64,000 nt of DNA, taken from positions 310,001 through 374,000 of the forward strand of contig JADJRH010000001.1 of the NCBI GenBank assembly GCA_016712345.1, in the 5' to 3' direction. How positions within the stretch are numbered: the first letter of the stretch is position 1; every line of letters begins with the position of its first letter. This DNA is from Polyangiaceae bacterium (GTDB lineage Bacteria; Myxococcota_A; Polyangia; Polyangiales; Polyangiaceae). Shown one piece after another: positions 16,843-25,274 of this stretch. The notes under the pieces are model-generated. The model was not told the origin of the DNA. It saw nothing but the letters and a program-made list of their open reading frames with translations, and did not search any database. The translations under genes and the position numbers were made by a program.

Positions 16843-19800
16843 TTAGAAAACGCCGATGGAGAATTGGAAAGCGCCGATGTCTTCCCAAAGGTAGCGGCGG
16901 AGGTTGAACGCGTAGTCGAAAGCGATGGGTCCAATGGGGGTTGCAACGCGTACACCAATGCCAAACCCGTAACGCAAAAGCGCTTCGTTGAAGGCGAATT
17001 TTTGGAAACTTCGCCATAAGTTGCCGGCGTCGAGAAACAAGCCACCTTGCAAAAAAGATGTGACAGGGATGGGAAATCGAAGTTCGAGGCGGGAGTTGAC
17101 CATCAAGTCGCCGCCGCGAATGGGCACGTCTTGAATTTGAATGCGTCTTGAAACGCCGTTGACGGTGGTAAGACAGTCGGGATCGTCGGGCTCCACAAGG
17201 CGGTTGCTAATGCAGTTGGCCACGTCCTGGGGAACCACGGAATCGGCCAAAAAGGAGCGGATCGAATCGACTCCACCAAGGAAAAAAAGGCGATCTGGGT
17301 AGGTTAAACTGGTAGGTTCAAGCTGAACGTTCCAGCCGCCTGAAAGGCTCATGGCAAGCGAGAGGCCCGGAAATCCAAGGGGGATATAGCCGTTTACCTT
17401 ACCCGTCAACTTGAGAAAGTGACTGGGGCGCTGGACAACGGCAGTGTTGGTAGGTTGGTCAAGCGGCAACGCATTGACGTGCTCTACACCACCCGCGAGG
17501 AGGATGCCGCTGGTTGCTGAAAACGGGTTATTTCGGCCGTCATAACTTGCGTTGACGCGTTGAGAAAAGGCAACGCTTTGTCCTTCAGGAACGCGGAGAA
17601 CGCGGAGAGTGTCACTGCGGGCGGCGCACTCGGCAATCACCGAGGGGTTGGCATTTCCAAGTTCTTGACAGGTAAAGATCTTGACCTCGTTATACTCGGC
17701 CGAAACGCTGCCCTGGAAATTGAGTTGACGGGTAGGTCGGTACGCAACGCTGGGGACGAGCGCCTCTTTTCGGAGGCGATAATCACGCTGGAGGTCTTGA
17801 ATGTCGAACAGGTCGACGTTGGCGCTGACAAGGGGTCCAAGGCCGATGTTGGGTAGGGTTAAGCTGGCGGCGTTGCGCCTTTCAAGCCTGTCGAGAATGT
17901 TGTCGATACCCGATTGACGGTAGACACCCAGAACCTCAGCCGGAACAAACACGTCGGGTAGATAGCTGAGCTGAAGACGGAGGGTGAGAAGCTCGGCTCC
18001 ACCCACAAGGTTTCGATTGCCGTACTCGAAAGCAAACCTGAAACCTTCACCGGTGGAGAAACCGACGCGCGGGTCGAGGTATTGGGGAAGCTGTTCTACA
18101 ACTGTGACGATCAGTCTTTTTTCGCGCTGCGGAACCTCGGGATCTTCAAGGCTGACGGACACGCTTGTAAAGGTTCCAAGGGCGGCAATGCGTTCTTCCG
18201 AGAGGCGAATGAGCTTTTGATTGTAGGGTAGACCAAGGGTAACGGCGATGCGGCTCCGAATAATGCGTTCGTCGGTGCGTTTGGCGCCTCTGATGACGAC
18301 GTCTCGAACAATGACAGCTTCGCGCTCGGCGACTTGGAATTTGGCACGCGCATGAGTGCGATCGGGGGATGCTTCAATGGTAGATCGAACGTCGACGTAG
18401 GCGTAGCCGCGCTCCTGGTAGAAATCGATCAATCGGAGGCGAGCCGCCTCTACCTCAATGGAAGATACCGGATTTCCAAGCTTGAGATTGGCCTCTTCTG
18501 CAAGGCGTCGATCGTCGTAGCGAACGTTGCCCTCAAAGGCCATATCGGAGAGTTGACTCCGTGGCCCGAGGTGAATGGGCATAAAAACGGTCACCTCGGG
18601 AGAACATTCCACCCCACGGGTAGGATCGGGCTCACACCGATGGGTAGGTGGCAGCGGAGCTTCAGGCAGGGGAAGGCCGAGATCGTCACGCCGGCATTGA
18701 GGAACTACCGCCTTGATGGGAATGGGTACACACCCCTGCCCCGCGGCTTTTGGGTCACACCGTTGTCTTTGTATCGAAACGGGGCCGACAATCGCGTTGA
18801 GGTACCCTTTGCTATAAAAAAGGTCGCGAAGGTGGGTGCGCGCGCGTTCGTACGAGTCTGGAACGTAGGTTGTATTGGGATCGATTTCCAATGGGACGGC
18901 GCGCCGACCGGCACCGGCGACTGGGCCTAGAATACGGTTGAGGGCATCCCCGTCGTTTAATGAAAACCCGTCATTGCGAGGCACATCTTCGTCTAGAAAC
19001 GTGCGGATTTCGCCTTCAACATCACTTTCTGACAGGTCACCTGTGAGGCATGGGAACTTTTTTTCAATAACTCGAACGGTATGATTTTCGATAATGCGAA
19101 ACGCGAGGTAATGAACGGCGTCATTGGCGCCGCCGCGTTCTGTTACGGTGACTTCCGCGTCGAGAAAGCCTCGTTTTACGTAGAAATCGCGAAGGCGGTC
19201 CGCCAAATCGCCCGCCCGCGAACCGAATGATTTTCGAATATCAAGTGCCACCGCGAGCTGGTCTGAATCGAAAGCGCGATTGCCGTCGAACACGGGAACA
19301 AGGCGCGGGCCCGATAAGATGCGTACGACCACTTCCGCCGATTTGCCTTGTTTGACGAGGCTGTGACGCACTTCAGCGCGCAAAAAGCCGTTTTCACGAA
19401 GGACTTCTGCCAAATCGCGATCGGCATCGTTGAGCGTGTTTTCGTCGGCGCGCGCGCCCGGTGTAATGCCAAATCCGAGCTTTGTTAAAATGGTTTCAAA
19501 GACGCTTAAACCGGGGGATATTTTATAACGATTGCGCAGAGTGCCGATCTCACTCTCCATCATTGGATCGATTGAAAACGAGCGTTTTTCGATTAAAAGT
19601 GGTGGTCCCGGTTCAATGTGGACAGACACAAACGCGCGGTCGGCGGCGTCTGTATCAGTGGTCGATGCCGAAACAACCGCGCTGGGATAACCGCGGGATG
19701 CATAGAAATTCGCAATGCGCGTTTCAGCTCGTTCCAGAAGGGGCGCTGTCACTTCACCCCCTTCGGAAAGGCCTGCAACTTCAAACGTTTCATTGCGATC

Positions 19801-20229
19801 AAAAAGGCCGCCCGAGATGGTGAGTATATCGATCACGCGGCGGGGTAAGAGGGCGACGCGCAATACCACTCCGTCGTTTTCCGGGTATGCGGAAACGGTG
19901 GCACGCGCGAAGTTGCCTGTCGCCAGCGCCTCACGAACAACGCGACGGCCTGCTTCTCCACTCCAAGGTTCACCGGGTCGAACGGAGGTGAGTGTCAGTT
20001 TGGCGGGCCAAAGTGGTCCGACGGTGACCGTTTCAACGCGGAGGATGGCTTTGCCGGTGAAGGTTGTTGGATCGCTCGCGACCAAATCAGCAGCGGTGAC
20101 GAGATCGGCTGTGTCCTGCGCAATGAGCGTGCTGCGCTCGGCGCTCTTCGGCGATTGGGCATAAGCGGAGCCGCTCCAGAAGAGCAGGCCACACGCCAAT
20201 CCAAGCCAGTTTGCGAGCCGCAGCGCCAT
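16843..20229 (-). CDS. BamA/TamA-family outer-membrane beta-barrel protein
   Basis: A 1128-residue Omp85-type protein, longer than E. coli BamA (about 800). It has a signal peptide (MALRLANWLGLACG ... SAYA), many POTRA-like beta-alpha units over about 40-750 (for example RRVIDILTISGGLFD, RDVVIRGAKRTDERIIRSRI) and a C-terminal barrel. In the barrel VDSIRSF corresponds to the conserved VRGF loop, and LFLDAGNLW and the final residues FSIGVF, ending in Phe, are typical of outer-membrane targeting. A Cys-containing insert (about 505-570) interrupts the POTRA series. Expected role: folding or export of outer-membrane proteins; BamA itself versus a TamA-like paralogue cannot be told. ATG 20229 is chosen because it begins the signal peptide. 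Confidence 0.87.
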   Translation of the reverse strand: MALRLANWLGLACGLLFWSGSAYAQSPKSAERSTLIAQDTADLVTAADLVASDPTTFTGKAILRVETVTVGPLWPAKLTLTSVRPGEPWSGEAGRRVVREALATGNFARATVSAYPENDGVVLRVALLPRRVIDILTISGGLFDRNETFEVAGLSEGGEVTAPLLERAETRIANFYASRGYPSAVVSASTTDTDAADRAFVSVHIEPGPPLLIEKRSFSIDPMMESEIGTLRNRYKISPGLSVFETILTKLGFGITPGARADENTLNDADRDLAEVLRENGFLRAEVRHSLVKQGKSAEVVVRILSGPRLVPVFDGNRAFDSDQLAVALDIRKSFGSRAGDLADRLRDFYVKRGFLDAEVTVTERGGANDAVHYLAFRIIENHTVRVIEKKFPCLTGDLSESDVEGEIRTFLDEDVPRNDGFSLNDGDALNRILGPVAGAGRRAVPLEIDPNTTYVPDSYERARTHLRDLFYSKGYLNAIVGPVSIQRQRCDPKAAGQGCVPIPIKAVVPQCRRDDLGLPLPEAPLPPTHRCEPDPTRGVECSPEVTVFMPIHLGPRSQLSDMAFEGNVRYDDRRLAEEANLKLGNPVSSIEVEAARLRLIDFYQERGYAYVDVRSTIEASPDRTHARAKFQVAEREAVIVRDVVIRGAKRTDERIIRSRIAVTLGLPYNQKLIRLSEERIAALGTFTSVSVSLEDPEVPQREKRLIVTVVEQLPQYLDPRVGFSTGEGFRFAFEYGNRNLVGGAELLTLRLQLSYLPDVFVPAEVLGVYRQSGIDNILDRLERRNAASLTLPNIGLGPLVSANVDLFDIQDLQRDYRLRKEALVPSVAYRPTRQLNFQGSVSAEYNEVKIFTCQELGNANPSVIAECAARSDTLRVLRVPEGQSVAFSQRVNASYDGRNNPFSATSGILLAGGVEHVNALPLDQPTNTAVVQRPSHFLKLTGKVNGYIPLGFPGLSLAMSLSGGWNVQLEPTSLTYPDRLFFLGGVDSIRSFLADSVVPQDVANCISNRLVEPDDPDCLTTVNGVSRRIQIQDVPIRGGDLMVNSRLELRFPIPVTSFLQGGLFLDAGNLWRSFQKFAFNEALLRYGFGIGVRVATPIGPIAFDYAFNLRRYLWEDIGAFQFSIGVF

Positions 20230-20246
20230 CGCGGCGGGCGATGCTA

Positions 20247-20291
20247 CACGATTGAGAACAGACGGCCGGAATTGCGGCACGATTGAGGACA
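20247..20291. promoter_or_regulatory. Direct repeats in the BamA/DUF2169 divergent promoter
   Basis: CACGATTGAG(A/G)ACA occurs at 20247-20260 and 20278-20291, again 31 bp apart. It lies 18-62 bp upstream of the BamA-like start and 108-152 bp upstream of the DUF2169 gene, in the only 169-bp intergenic between divergent genes. A candidate operator for one or both genes. Confidence 0.4.
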
Positions 20292-20398
20292 AGGGAGCGC
20301 TGGAAGCGACCGTGCACACCGGGGCCCGGGCCCGTCGCGGCCGCGTTCGAGCCGTCGTTGCAATCGCCTTCGTGAGCGATCCGGGCTAGAGCCGCGGC

Positions 20399-22777
20399 AT
20401 GGAGGTCGTTTCGCTTTGTCCGTTTCGCGCCGCGGGGCTTGTTTGGCAGCCGCGACCGAGCGCTTATTCGCTGTTGCTTGTTTGCAAAGGGACGTTTGAT
20501 CTCGTACCGGGAACGTCGCGCGTAGCGGAAATTCAGGATTATCCGAACGACGAGGACAACCATTGGGACGACGACTCGCAGAAAAGCCTCTACAGCGCTT
20601 CGGACTTTGTGCCCGCAAAACCTCGCGCGGATGTGCTGCTGGTGGGGCACGCTTTTGCACCGTACGGGCAGGAGGTGGAGAGCTTTGTGACGCGCTTCGT
20701 TGTGGGCGAAGTGGGCAAAGCCATTGAGGTGATGAGTGAGCGCGTGTGGACGATGGAGCCGCGCGTTCGCTACGGATCGCGCATCACCAAGGCGCCTCTG
20801 CGTTATGAGCGGGCAGCGGGCGGTGAAGGGACCGAAAATCCGGTAGGTGTACCTTTGGAAGCCACACCCGACGCGTTTGGAATGACGCCGCTTCCGGGGC
20901 TTCAACCCGCCGGCTTTACGCTCGTGCGAAAAGGGCAGGCAACACCGCCGATTGGGTACGGGCCAATGCCTCCAACGTGGCCTTCGCGACGGGGCAAGTT
21001 GGGTCGACACGCGGGATCATTTCGCGCAAACGAATGGCCGTCGGCGCCGCTTCCGAGCGATATCGATCCGGCGTTTTGGAATGCCGCACCGGAGGATCAG
21101 CAGGTGTCGGAAATCCGGGCCGATGAGCGGATTGAGCTTGTGAATTTGCACCCGGACATTCCGCATTTGGTGACAACGCTTCCGGGGCTCAAGCCGCGTG
21201 CGTTTGTTGAGCGCACAGGAAAGCCTTTAGAAGAAGTGCTTTTGCGTTGCGACACGCTGTGGGTTGATACCGACAGGCAAGTTTTAACGCTGACTTGGCG
21301 GGGACAGGTGCCGCTCAGTTCGCGCGAAGAAGCGGGGCGCGTGCTCGTGGCAATGGAGCCGCCGGGGCGCACGTTGAGTTTTATGGATATCGATCGGTTG
21401 CTGGGGCGGCCCACCGGTCCCTCGGAGCCGGGAGTTACCGCCGGCGAAGCGGAAGTGGAGTGGATCGAGCCCGAAGAGAGCGGTGTCGCGAATCGGCCGA
21501 GCGGCCTCGGTGGAAGTGGACCGCCGGCTGGAATGGGGCCGGCGGCGGCGGTGACGCTCGTTGGAATTGCGGCGGTGGATCCAGCGCAAATTGGAGCTAT
21601 CGAAGGGCCGAGCGGGGGCGCGGCGGCACCGGTGGCACGACCGGCGAGTTCGCATCCTCCGGCATCGGCGCGCGTTGTCAGCGGAGCGCCGCCTGCATCG
21701 GTGAAAATTCCAACCGTGCCACCGGTGCCGCCGCGCCCGGCGCGCATCCCAAGCGCACCGCCGCCGCCTCGTCCACGCGGCACCGATGATGCGAAATCGC
21801 TTGTTTCAAAGGCTGAAGTCAACCCGGGAGCACCGGCCGAAACGCCGAAAGAATCACCTGCGGTGCCGGCGGCGCCGCCGCTGCCGTTGGATCTGAGCGC
21901 ATCGGAAATGCCGGCGCCGCCCGCCGGCGATTCGTCGGCCGCGGGCGTCATGGGCGGCGCGCAGATCGCGCGGCGAATTCCGAGCACGCCGCCGGCAGGT
22001 GCGGGACGGTTTCCGAGCGGGCCGCCGGGCGATCCCGACAAAGAGTTTCCAACGGAAGAGAAGCTTGTGCGGCCGGGTGTACCCCGCGACGGTGTACACA
22101 TTCTTTGGCTCGACGACGATGCCGATTTGGTGGCCGCGCGACTGGGTCCGGTGGCGACCGACGGCGCGGCGCAGATCGCGCTGGTTTCGCCCTCTCGCGC
22201 TCCTTCGCCGCCGCGAAGTCTGACGGCGGCGCTGGAGGCGGCGATTGGAATGGACAGCCGATTCGAACCGCCCGCTGTCACGCTAACAGGGGATCTGACG
22301 CTGGTTCTTTCGCCGCTCGACAGGCTGCGTGCGCTGATGACGTTGGCGCATGTGCTTGAACCGGGGGACGAGCGCGCCTCGGCGCTTCGAACCAAAGGCG
22401 AGCGACTATTGGCCGGGGCGTCTCCCGAAGGTGCATCGTGGCTGGCGGGGCGCATCGCCGACGATCTCGAAGCGGCGCTGGCCGCGCGCGCGGGAGCGAG
22501 CGATTCACTCGCCGGGATGAGGCGCGCGCTGCATGCGACGCGAGCGTACACACGCGTGCTCGTCCTGGGCGGGCGTCACGTGCGCGGCATTCTTCGCGAT
22601 GCGGGCGGAGCAAACCTGGCTGTGTACATTTCTGAGGCGGCGTGCGTACACTTACCGCTCGATGAGCGTTTTCGTGCGCGCGTTGTCGGTGAGCTGCATC
22701 CGCGCATCGACGCAACCGATCCGGCGCCGTACGCACTGCGCGTGGCCGGAATCGCAAGGATCTTGACGGTGCGGTGA
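20399..22777 (+). CDS. DUF2169-domain protein with Pro-rich linker
   Basis: A 792-residue protein. Residues 1-320 match DUF2169 (opening FRAAGLVWQPRPSAYSLLLV, then ADVLLVGHAFAPYG), a domain found in type VI secretion loci as an adaptor/chaperone for cargo effectors. A long Ala/Pro/Gly linker (about 330-575) with repeats of PPPRPARIPSAPP type follows, then a C-terminal globular domain (about 580-792, DGVHILWLDDDADLVAARLG onward) seen in similar proteins but unnamed by me. No other T6SS gene is in the window, so the protein is an orphan here. No signal peptide; likely cytoplasmic. Start ATG lacks a clear Shine-Dalgarno. Confidence 0.75.
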   Translation: MEVVSLCPFRAAGLVWQPRPSAYSLLLVCKGTFDLVPGTSRVAEIQDYPNDEDNHWDDDSQKSLYSASDFVPAKPRADVLLVGHAFAPYGQEVESFVTRFVVGEVGKAIEVMSERVWTMEPRVRYGSRITKAPLRYERAAGGEGTENPVGVPLEATPDAFGMTPLPGLQPAGFTLVRKGQATPPIGYGPMPPTWPSRRGKLGRHAGSFRANEWPSAPLPSDIDPAFWNAAPEDQQVSEIRADERIELVNLHPDIPHLVTTLPGLKPRAFVERTGKPLEEVLLRCDTLWVDTDRQVLTLTWRGQVPLSSREEAGRVLVAMEPPGRTLSFMDIDRLLGRPTGPSEPGVTAGEAEVEWIEPEESGVANRPSGLGGSGPPAGMGPAAAVTLVGIAAVDPAQIGAIEGPSGGAAAPVARPASSHPPASARVVSGAPPASVKIPTVPPVPPRPARIPSAPPPPRPRGTDDAKSLVSKAEVNPGAPAETPKESPAVPAAPPLPLDLSASEMPAPPAGDSSAAGVMGGAQIARRIPSTPPAGAGRFPSGPPGDPDKEFPTEEKLVRPGVPRDGVHILWLDDDADLVAARLGPVATDGAAQIALVSPSRAPSPPRSLTAALEAAIGMDSRFEPPAVTLTGDLTLVLSPLDRLRALMTLAHVLEPGDERASALRTKGERLLAGASPEGASWLAGRIADDLEAALAARAGASDSLAGMRRALHATRAYTRVLVLGGRHVRGILRDAGGANLAVYISEAACVHLPLDERFRARVVGELHPRIDATDPAPYALRVAGIARILTVR

Positions 22778-22804
22778 TAAAGGCGCCGCGGGGCGTTTCA
22801 GTGG

Positions 22805-23647
22805 TTACGGCTTGACGAATTTGAGCACGAACCGATCGCTCGTTCCGCGGCGTTCGGCCGCTTTCATGGGCGATGCATTCCAGTCGCGTGTGTCGGCGGG
22901 ATTGCGCAAAAATGAGGCTTCGGCGGCGAGCTTGAAGCCGGCTTTTTCAACTTCGTCGCGCACGGCTTTTTCTTCAATTCGGTGCAACGTTTCGGTTTCA
23001 CTCGTGCCCGAGCCGGCGCGGCCGGAGTGGTCGATGATTGCGTACACACCGCCGGATTTAAGCGCGTTGAAAATCGCGGCGTTCATTTTTCCGCGGTCGG
23101 CTTTGAGCCAAACGGTGTCGTGGTAGAAAAGCACTATGATCACGGCGTCGAGGTTTTTGGCCTCGGGCGGAAGCGGATCGTCGAATTCGCGATCGACGCG
23201 AACAACGTTTTTCATGACCGGTTTGGCGAGGCGCGCGGACCACGGTTTCTCCGCAAATCGTTCGAGGAGAAGCTTGGTGTTTTGTCCATACACCACGCCG
23301 GAGGGGCCGACCGCGCGGGCGAGGAGTTCTGATGTGTACCCACCGCCGGCACCGATCTCGGCGACTTTCATGCCCGGCGCGATGCCGTAAAAGGTGAGCA
23401 TTTCGCCGGGGTGGCGACCGTCGTCGAGTTTGCGATCGTCTTCGGAGCGGTCGGCGGCGGCCACAACGGCGCGAATGGCATCGGAAACGGCGACGGGCGC
23501 CGGTGTTTCGGGCGATGCGGTGGACGTTGCCGCGGTCGCAGTTGCCTGCGCGCCGGGTTGATCGGGATTGGCGGGCGGTGCAGCCGGCTCACATGCGGCG
23601 AGAACCGCCGTGAGCGCAAACGCTGTTGCAATTCGAAAGGAGGTCAT
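22805..23647 (-). CDS. Lipoprotein with class I methyltransferase fold
   Basis: A 280-residue protein with a lipoprotein signal peptide (lipobox LAAC, Cys19), an Ala/Pro/Thr linker (20-52) and a Rossmann methyltransferase-like domain: motif I MKVAEIGAGGGYTSELLA, then GVVYGQNTK, and DAVIIVLFYHD at the motif IV position. This resembles the predicted methyltransferase group COG4798, whose members often have signal peptides. SAM is not expected in the periplasm, so either the domain lost methylation, uses another nucleotide-like ligand, or the protein stays inside. It converges with the DUF2169 gene (27-bp gap) and diverges from the SNF2 gene. Confidence 0.78.
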   Translation of the reverse strand: MTSFRIATAFALTAVLAACEPAAPPANPDQPGAQATATAATSTASPETPAPVAVSDAIRAVVAAADRSEDDRKLDDGRHPGEMLTFYGIAPGMKVAEIGAGGGYTSELLARAVGPSGVVYGQNTKLLLERFAEKPWSARLAKPVMKNVVRVDREFDDPLPPEAKNLDAVIIVLFYHDTVWLKADRGKMNAAIFNALKSGGVYAIIDHSGRAGSGTSETETLHRIEEKAVRDEVEKAGFKLAAEASFLRNPADTRDWNASPMKAAERRGTSDRFVLKFVKP

Positions 23648-23747
23648 GGCCGATGCGATAGCAGCGTTTCACGCGGAGTGACCACCTTGAATATGCGCCC
23701 TTCGCTGGAAACGCAGGCGGATCGATTGGACTACGCGCGCGCCACGG

Positions 23748-25247
23748 TTGCTCGTGACCCAAAGGTCGATTAGGCCGACACTGCCCGTGCCTGCCTCCAT
23801 CAAGCCTTTATTCGAAGCCGTGAAAAAGGCGGCCCTCGTGGGCCCCTGGTCACAAGGGACAAAGCTTGCCCGCGAGGGCGCGGTTCTTGTCGACAAGACC
23901 GGTGACGATGCGATCACCGTACGCGTGCGCATCGCCGCGCAGGGAGTTGCCCCGACGGTGCAGCTCTACCCAGCGGATTGTGAATGGGCCTGCGATTGCG
24001 AAGGCGCGGCGGATCCGTGTGCCCACGTCGCCGCAGCGGTCGTCGCGTTGCAGCAGGCTGCGGCGAAGGGTACACAAGTCGCGTCGAGCGAAGCGACGTT
24101 TGGAAAGCTGCGATACCGGCTTTCGTCGCGGCAGGCCGCGTTGGTTGTGGAGCGCTACATTGTTCGCGGCGAAAAAGAAGAGGTTTTTAACGGCTCGCTT
24201 GTGCAGAGTTCGGCGGGGCTCTCGCCGACGCATGAGGACTTGGCGATTGATCGCCTCGTAACGGCGCGACGAGGCGGTCTCATTCCGCTGGAGCGCGTTC
24301 GAGAACTGTTCGAGCAGCTCGCGGCCGTCGAAGACGTGCGTTTGGGCAGCGAAAAAGTGCAGGTTCGCCGCGAAGCTGTTGGGCCGCGCGCGTACGTTGC
24401 GGATCACGGTGAAGGGGTTGTCCTCGTGGTGGATCGCGATCCGCGGGTGGTGGAAGCGGTCGCGCCGGGAGTGGTGCGTCTGGGCAACACGCTGCACCCG
24501 ATGAGCGACGTGGAGTTGACGGGCGTGATGCTCGATCGTCTGCCGCTCAAGCGGGCGTTCGCCAAGTCGGATCTCGGTCAACTCGTCACGCATGTGCTTC
24601 CCGAAATGGAGAAGCGCGTCGCGGTTGAAATTCGAAGTCGGCGGCTGCCACGCGCGAAAACCGGGCTGAAACCACGCATCGCGTTTGATCTCTCGCAAAA
24701 AGAACACGCTCTCTCCGTCACGGCGAGTTTGGTGTACGGCGACCCGCCCGAAGCACTGGTTCAGGACGGGCGGCTCGTGCAATTGGCGAAACACACGCCG
24801 ATTCGCGACGAAGCGATGGAGCGTACACTTCTGTCGAGGCTGCGCGAGGAGCTGCATCTGATCGTGGGCCGACGCGTGGATTTCGACGGCGGCGACGCGA
24901 TCCGTTTCGCTCAAAAATTGCTCGCTTGGGAAGGTGAAACCGGCGAAGCGCGTGATCGCATTTTCGGAAAGAAGAAGATCGTTCCGCGTGTACACATTGA
25001 AGACGACCGCTTTGAAGTGGCGTTTGATCTTGTGGTTGACGATGACAACGCCACCGATTCAGAACGTGCCGCGCAAAGCAAACGGGGAGCGGACCCGTAC
25101 GCGGTGCTTCGGGCGTGGCAGGAGGGGTTGCCGTTGGTTCCGCTTTTCGGCGGCGGTTGGGCCCCGCTGCCGATCGATTGGCTCTCCAAGTTTGGAGCGC
25201 GCGTGGCCGATCTACTCGCCGCGCGGCGCGACGATGGAAAAATCTAA
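23748..25247 (+). CDS. SNF2-family helicase, 5' fragment (SWIM and N-domain)
   Basis: Amino-terminal part of a bacterial SNF2/RapA-like helicase. A SWIM zinc-finger (Cys82-x-Cys84 ... Cys91-x-His93) is followed by the bacterial SNF2 N-terminal region. The frame stops at TAA 25245-25247, but coding continues in the same frame directly after it and joins the helicase core at 25275-26717 with no gap, so the gene was one open frame of about 990 residues. The start is uncertain: TTG 23748, GTG 23754 or GTG 23787 are possible. Intact homologues act as DNA-stimulated ATPases remodelling nucleoprotein. Whether the stop is a real mutation, readthrough or a sequence error cannot be told. Confidence 0.8.
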   Translation: MLVTQRSIRPTLPVPASIKPLFEAVKKAALVGPWSQGTKLAREGAVLVDKTGDDAITVRVRIAAQGVAPTVQLYPADCEWACDCEGAADPCAHVAAAVVALQQAAAKGTQVASSEATFGKLRYRLSSRQAALVVERYIVRGEKEEVFNGSLVQSSAGLSPTHEDLAIDRLVTARRGGLIPLERVRELFEQLAAVEDVRLGSEKVQVRREAVGPRAYVADHGEGVVLVVDRDPRVVEAVAPGVVRLGNTLHPMSDVELTGVMLDRLPLKRAFAKSDLGQLVTHVLPEMEKRVAVEIRSRRLPRAKTGLKPRIAFDLSQKEHALSVTASLVYGDPPEALVQDGRLVQLAKHTPIRDEAMERTLLSRLREELHLIVGRRVDFDGGDAIRFAQKLLAWEGETGEARDRIFGKKKIVPRVHIEDDRFEVAFDLVVDDDNATDSERAAQSKRGADPYAVLRAWQEGLPLVPLFGGGWAPLPIDWLSKFGARVADLLAARRDDGKI

Positions 25248-25274
25248 CGCGCCGCGATTCCGGCGCTCGCCGAT

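Noticed and set aside
21097..22551. 484-codon open frame on the minus strand inside the DUF2169 gene
   Set aside because: Ser/Ala/Gly-rich opposite the Pro-rich linker; high GC removes stops. No motif or start signal.
23850..24995. 381-codon open frame on the minus strand across the SWIM domain
   Set aside because: Antisense shadow of the helicase N-terminus; no independent signal.
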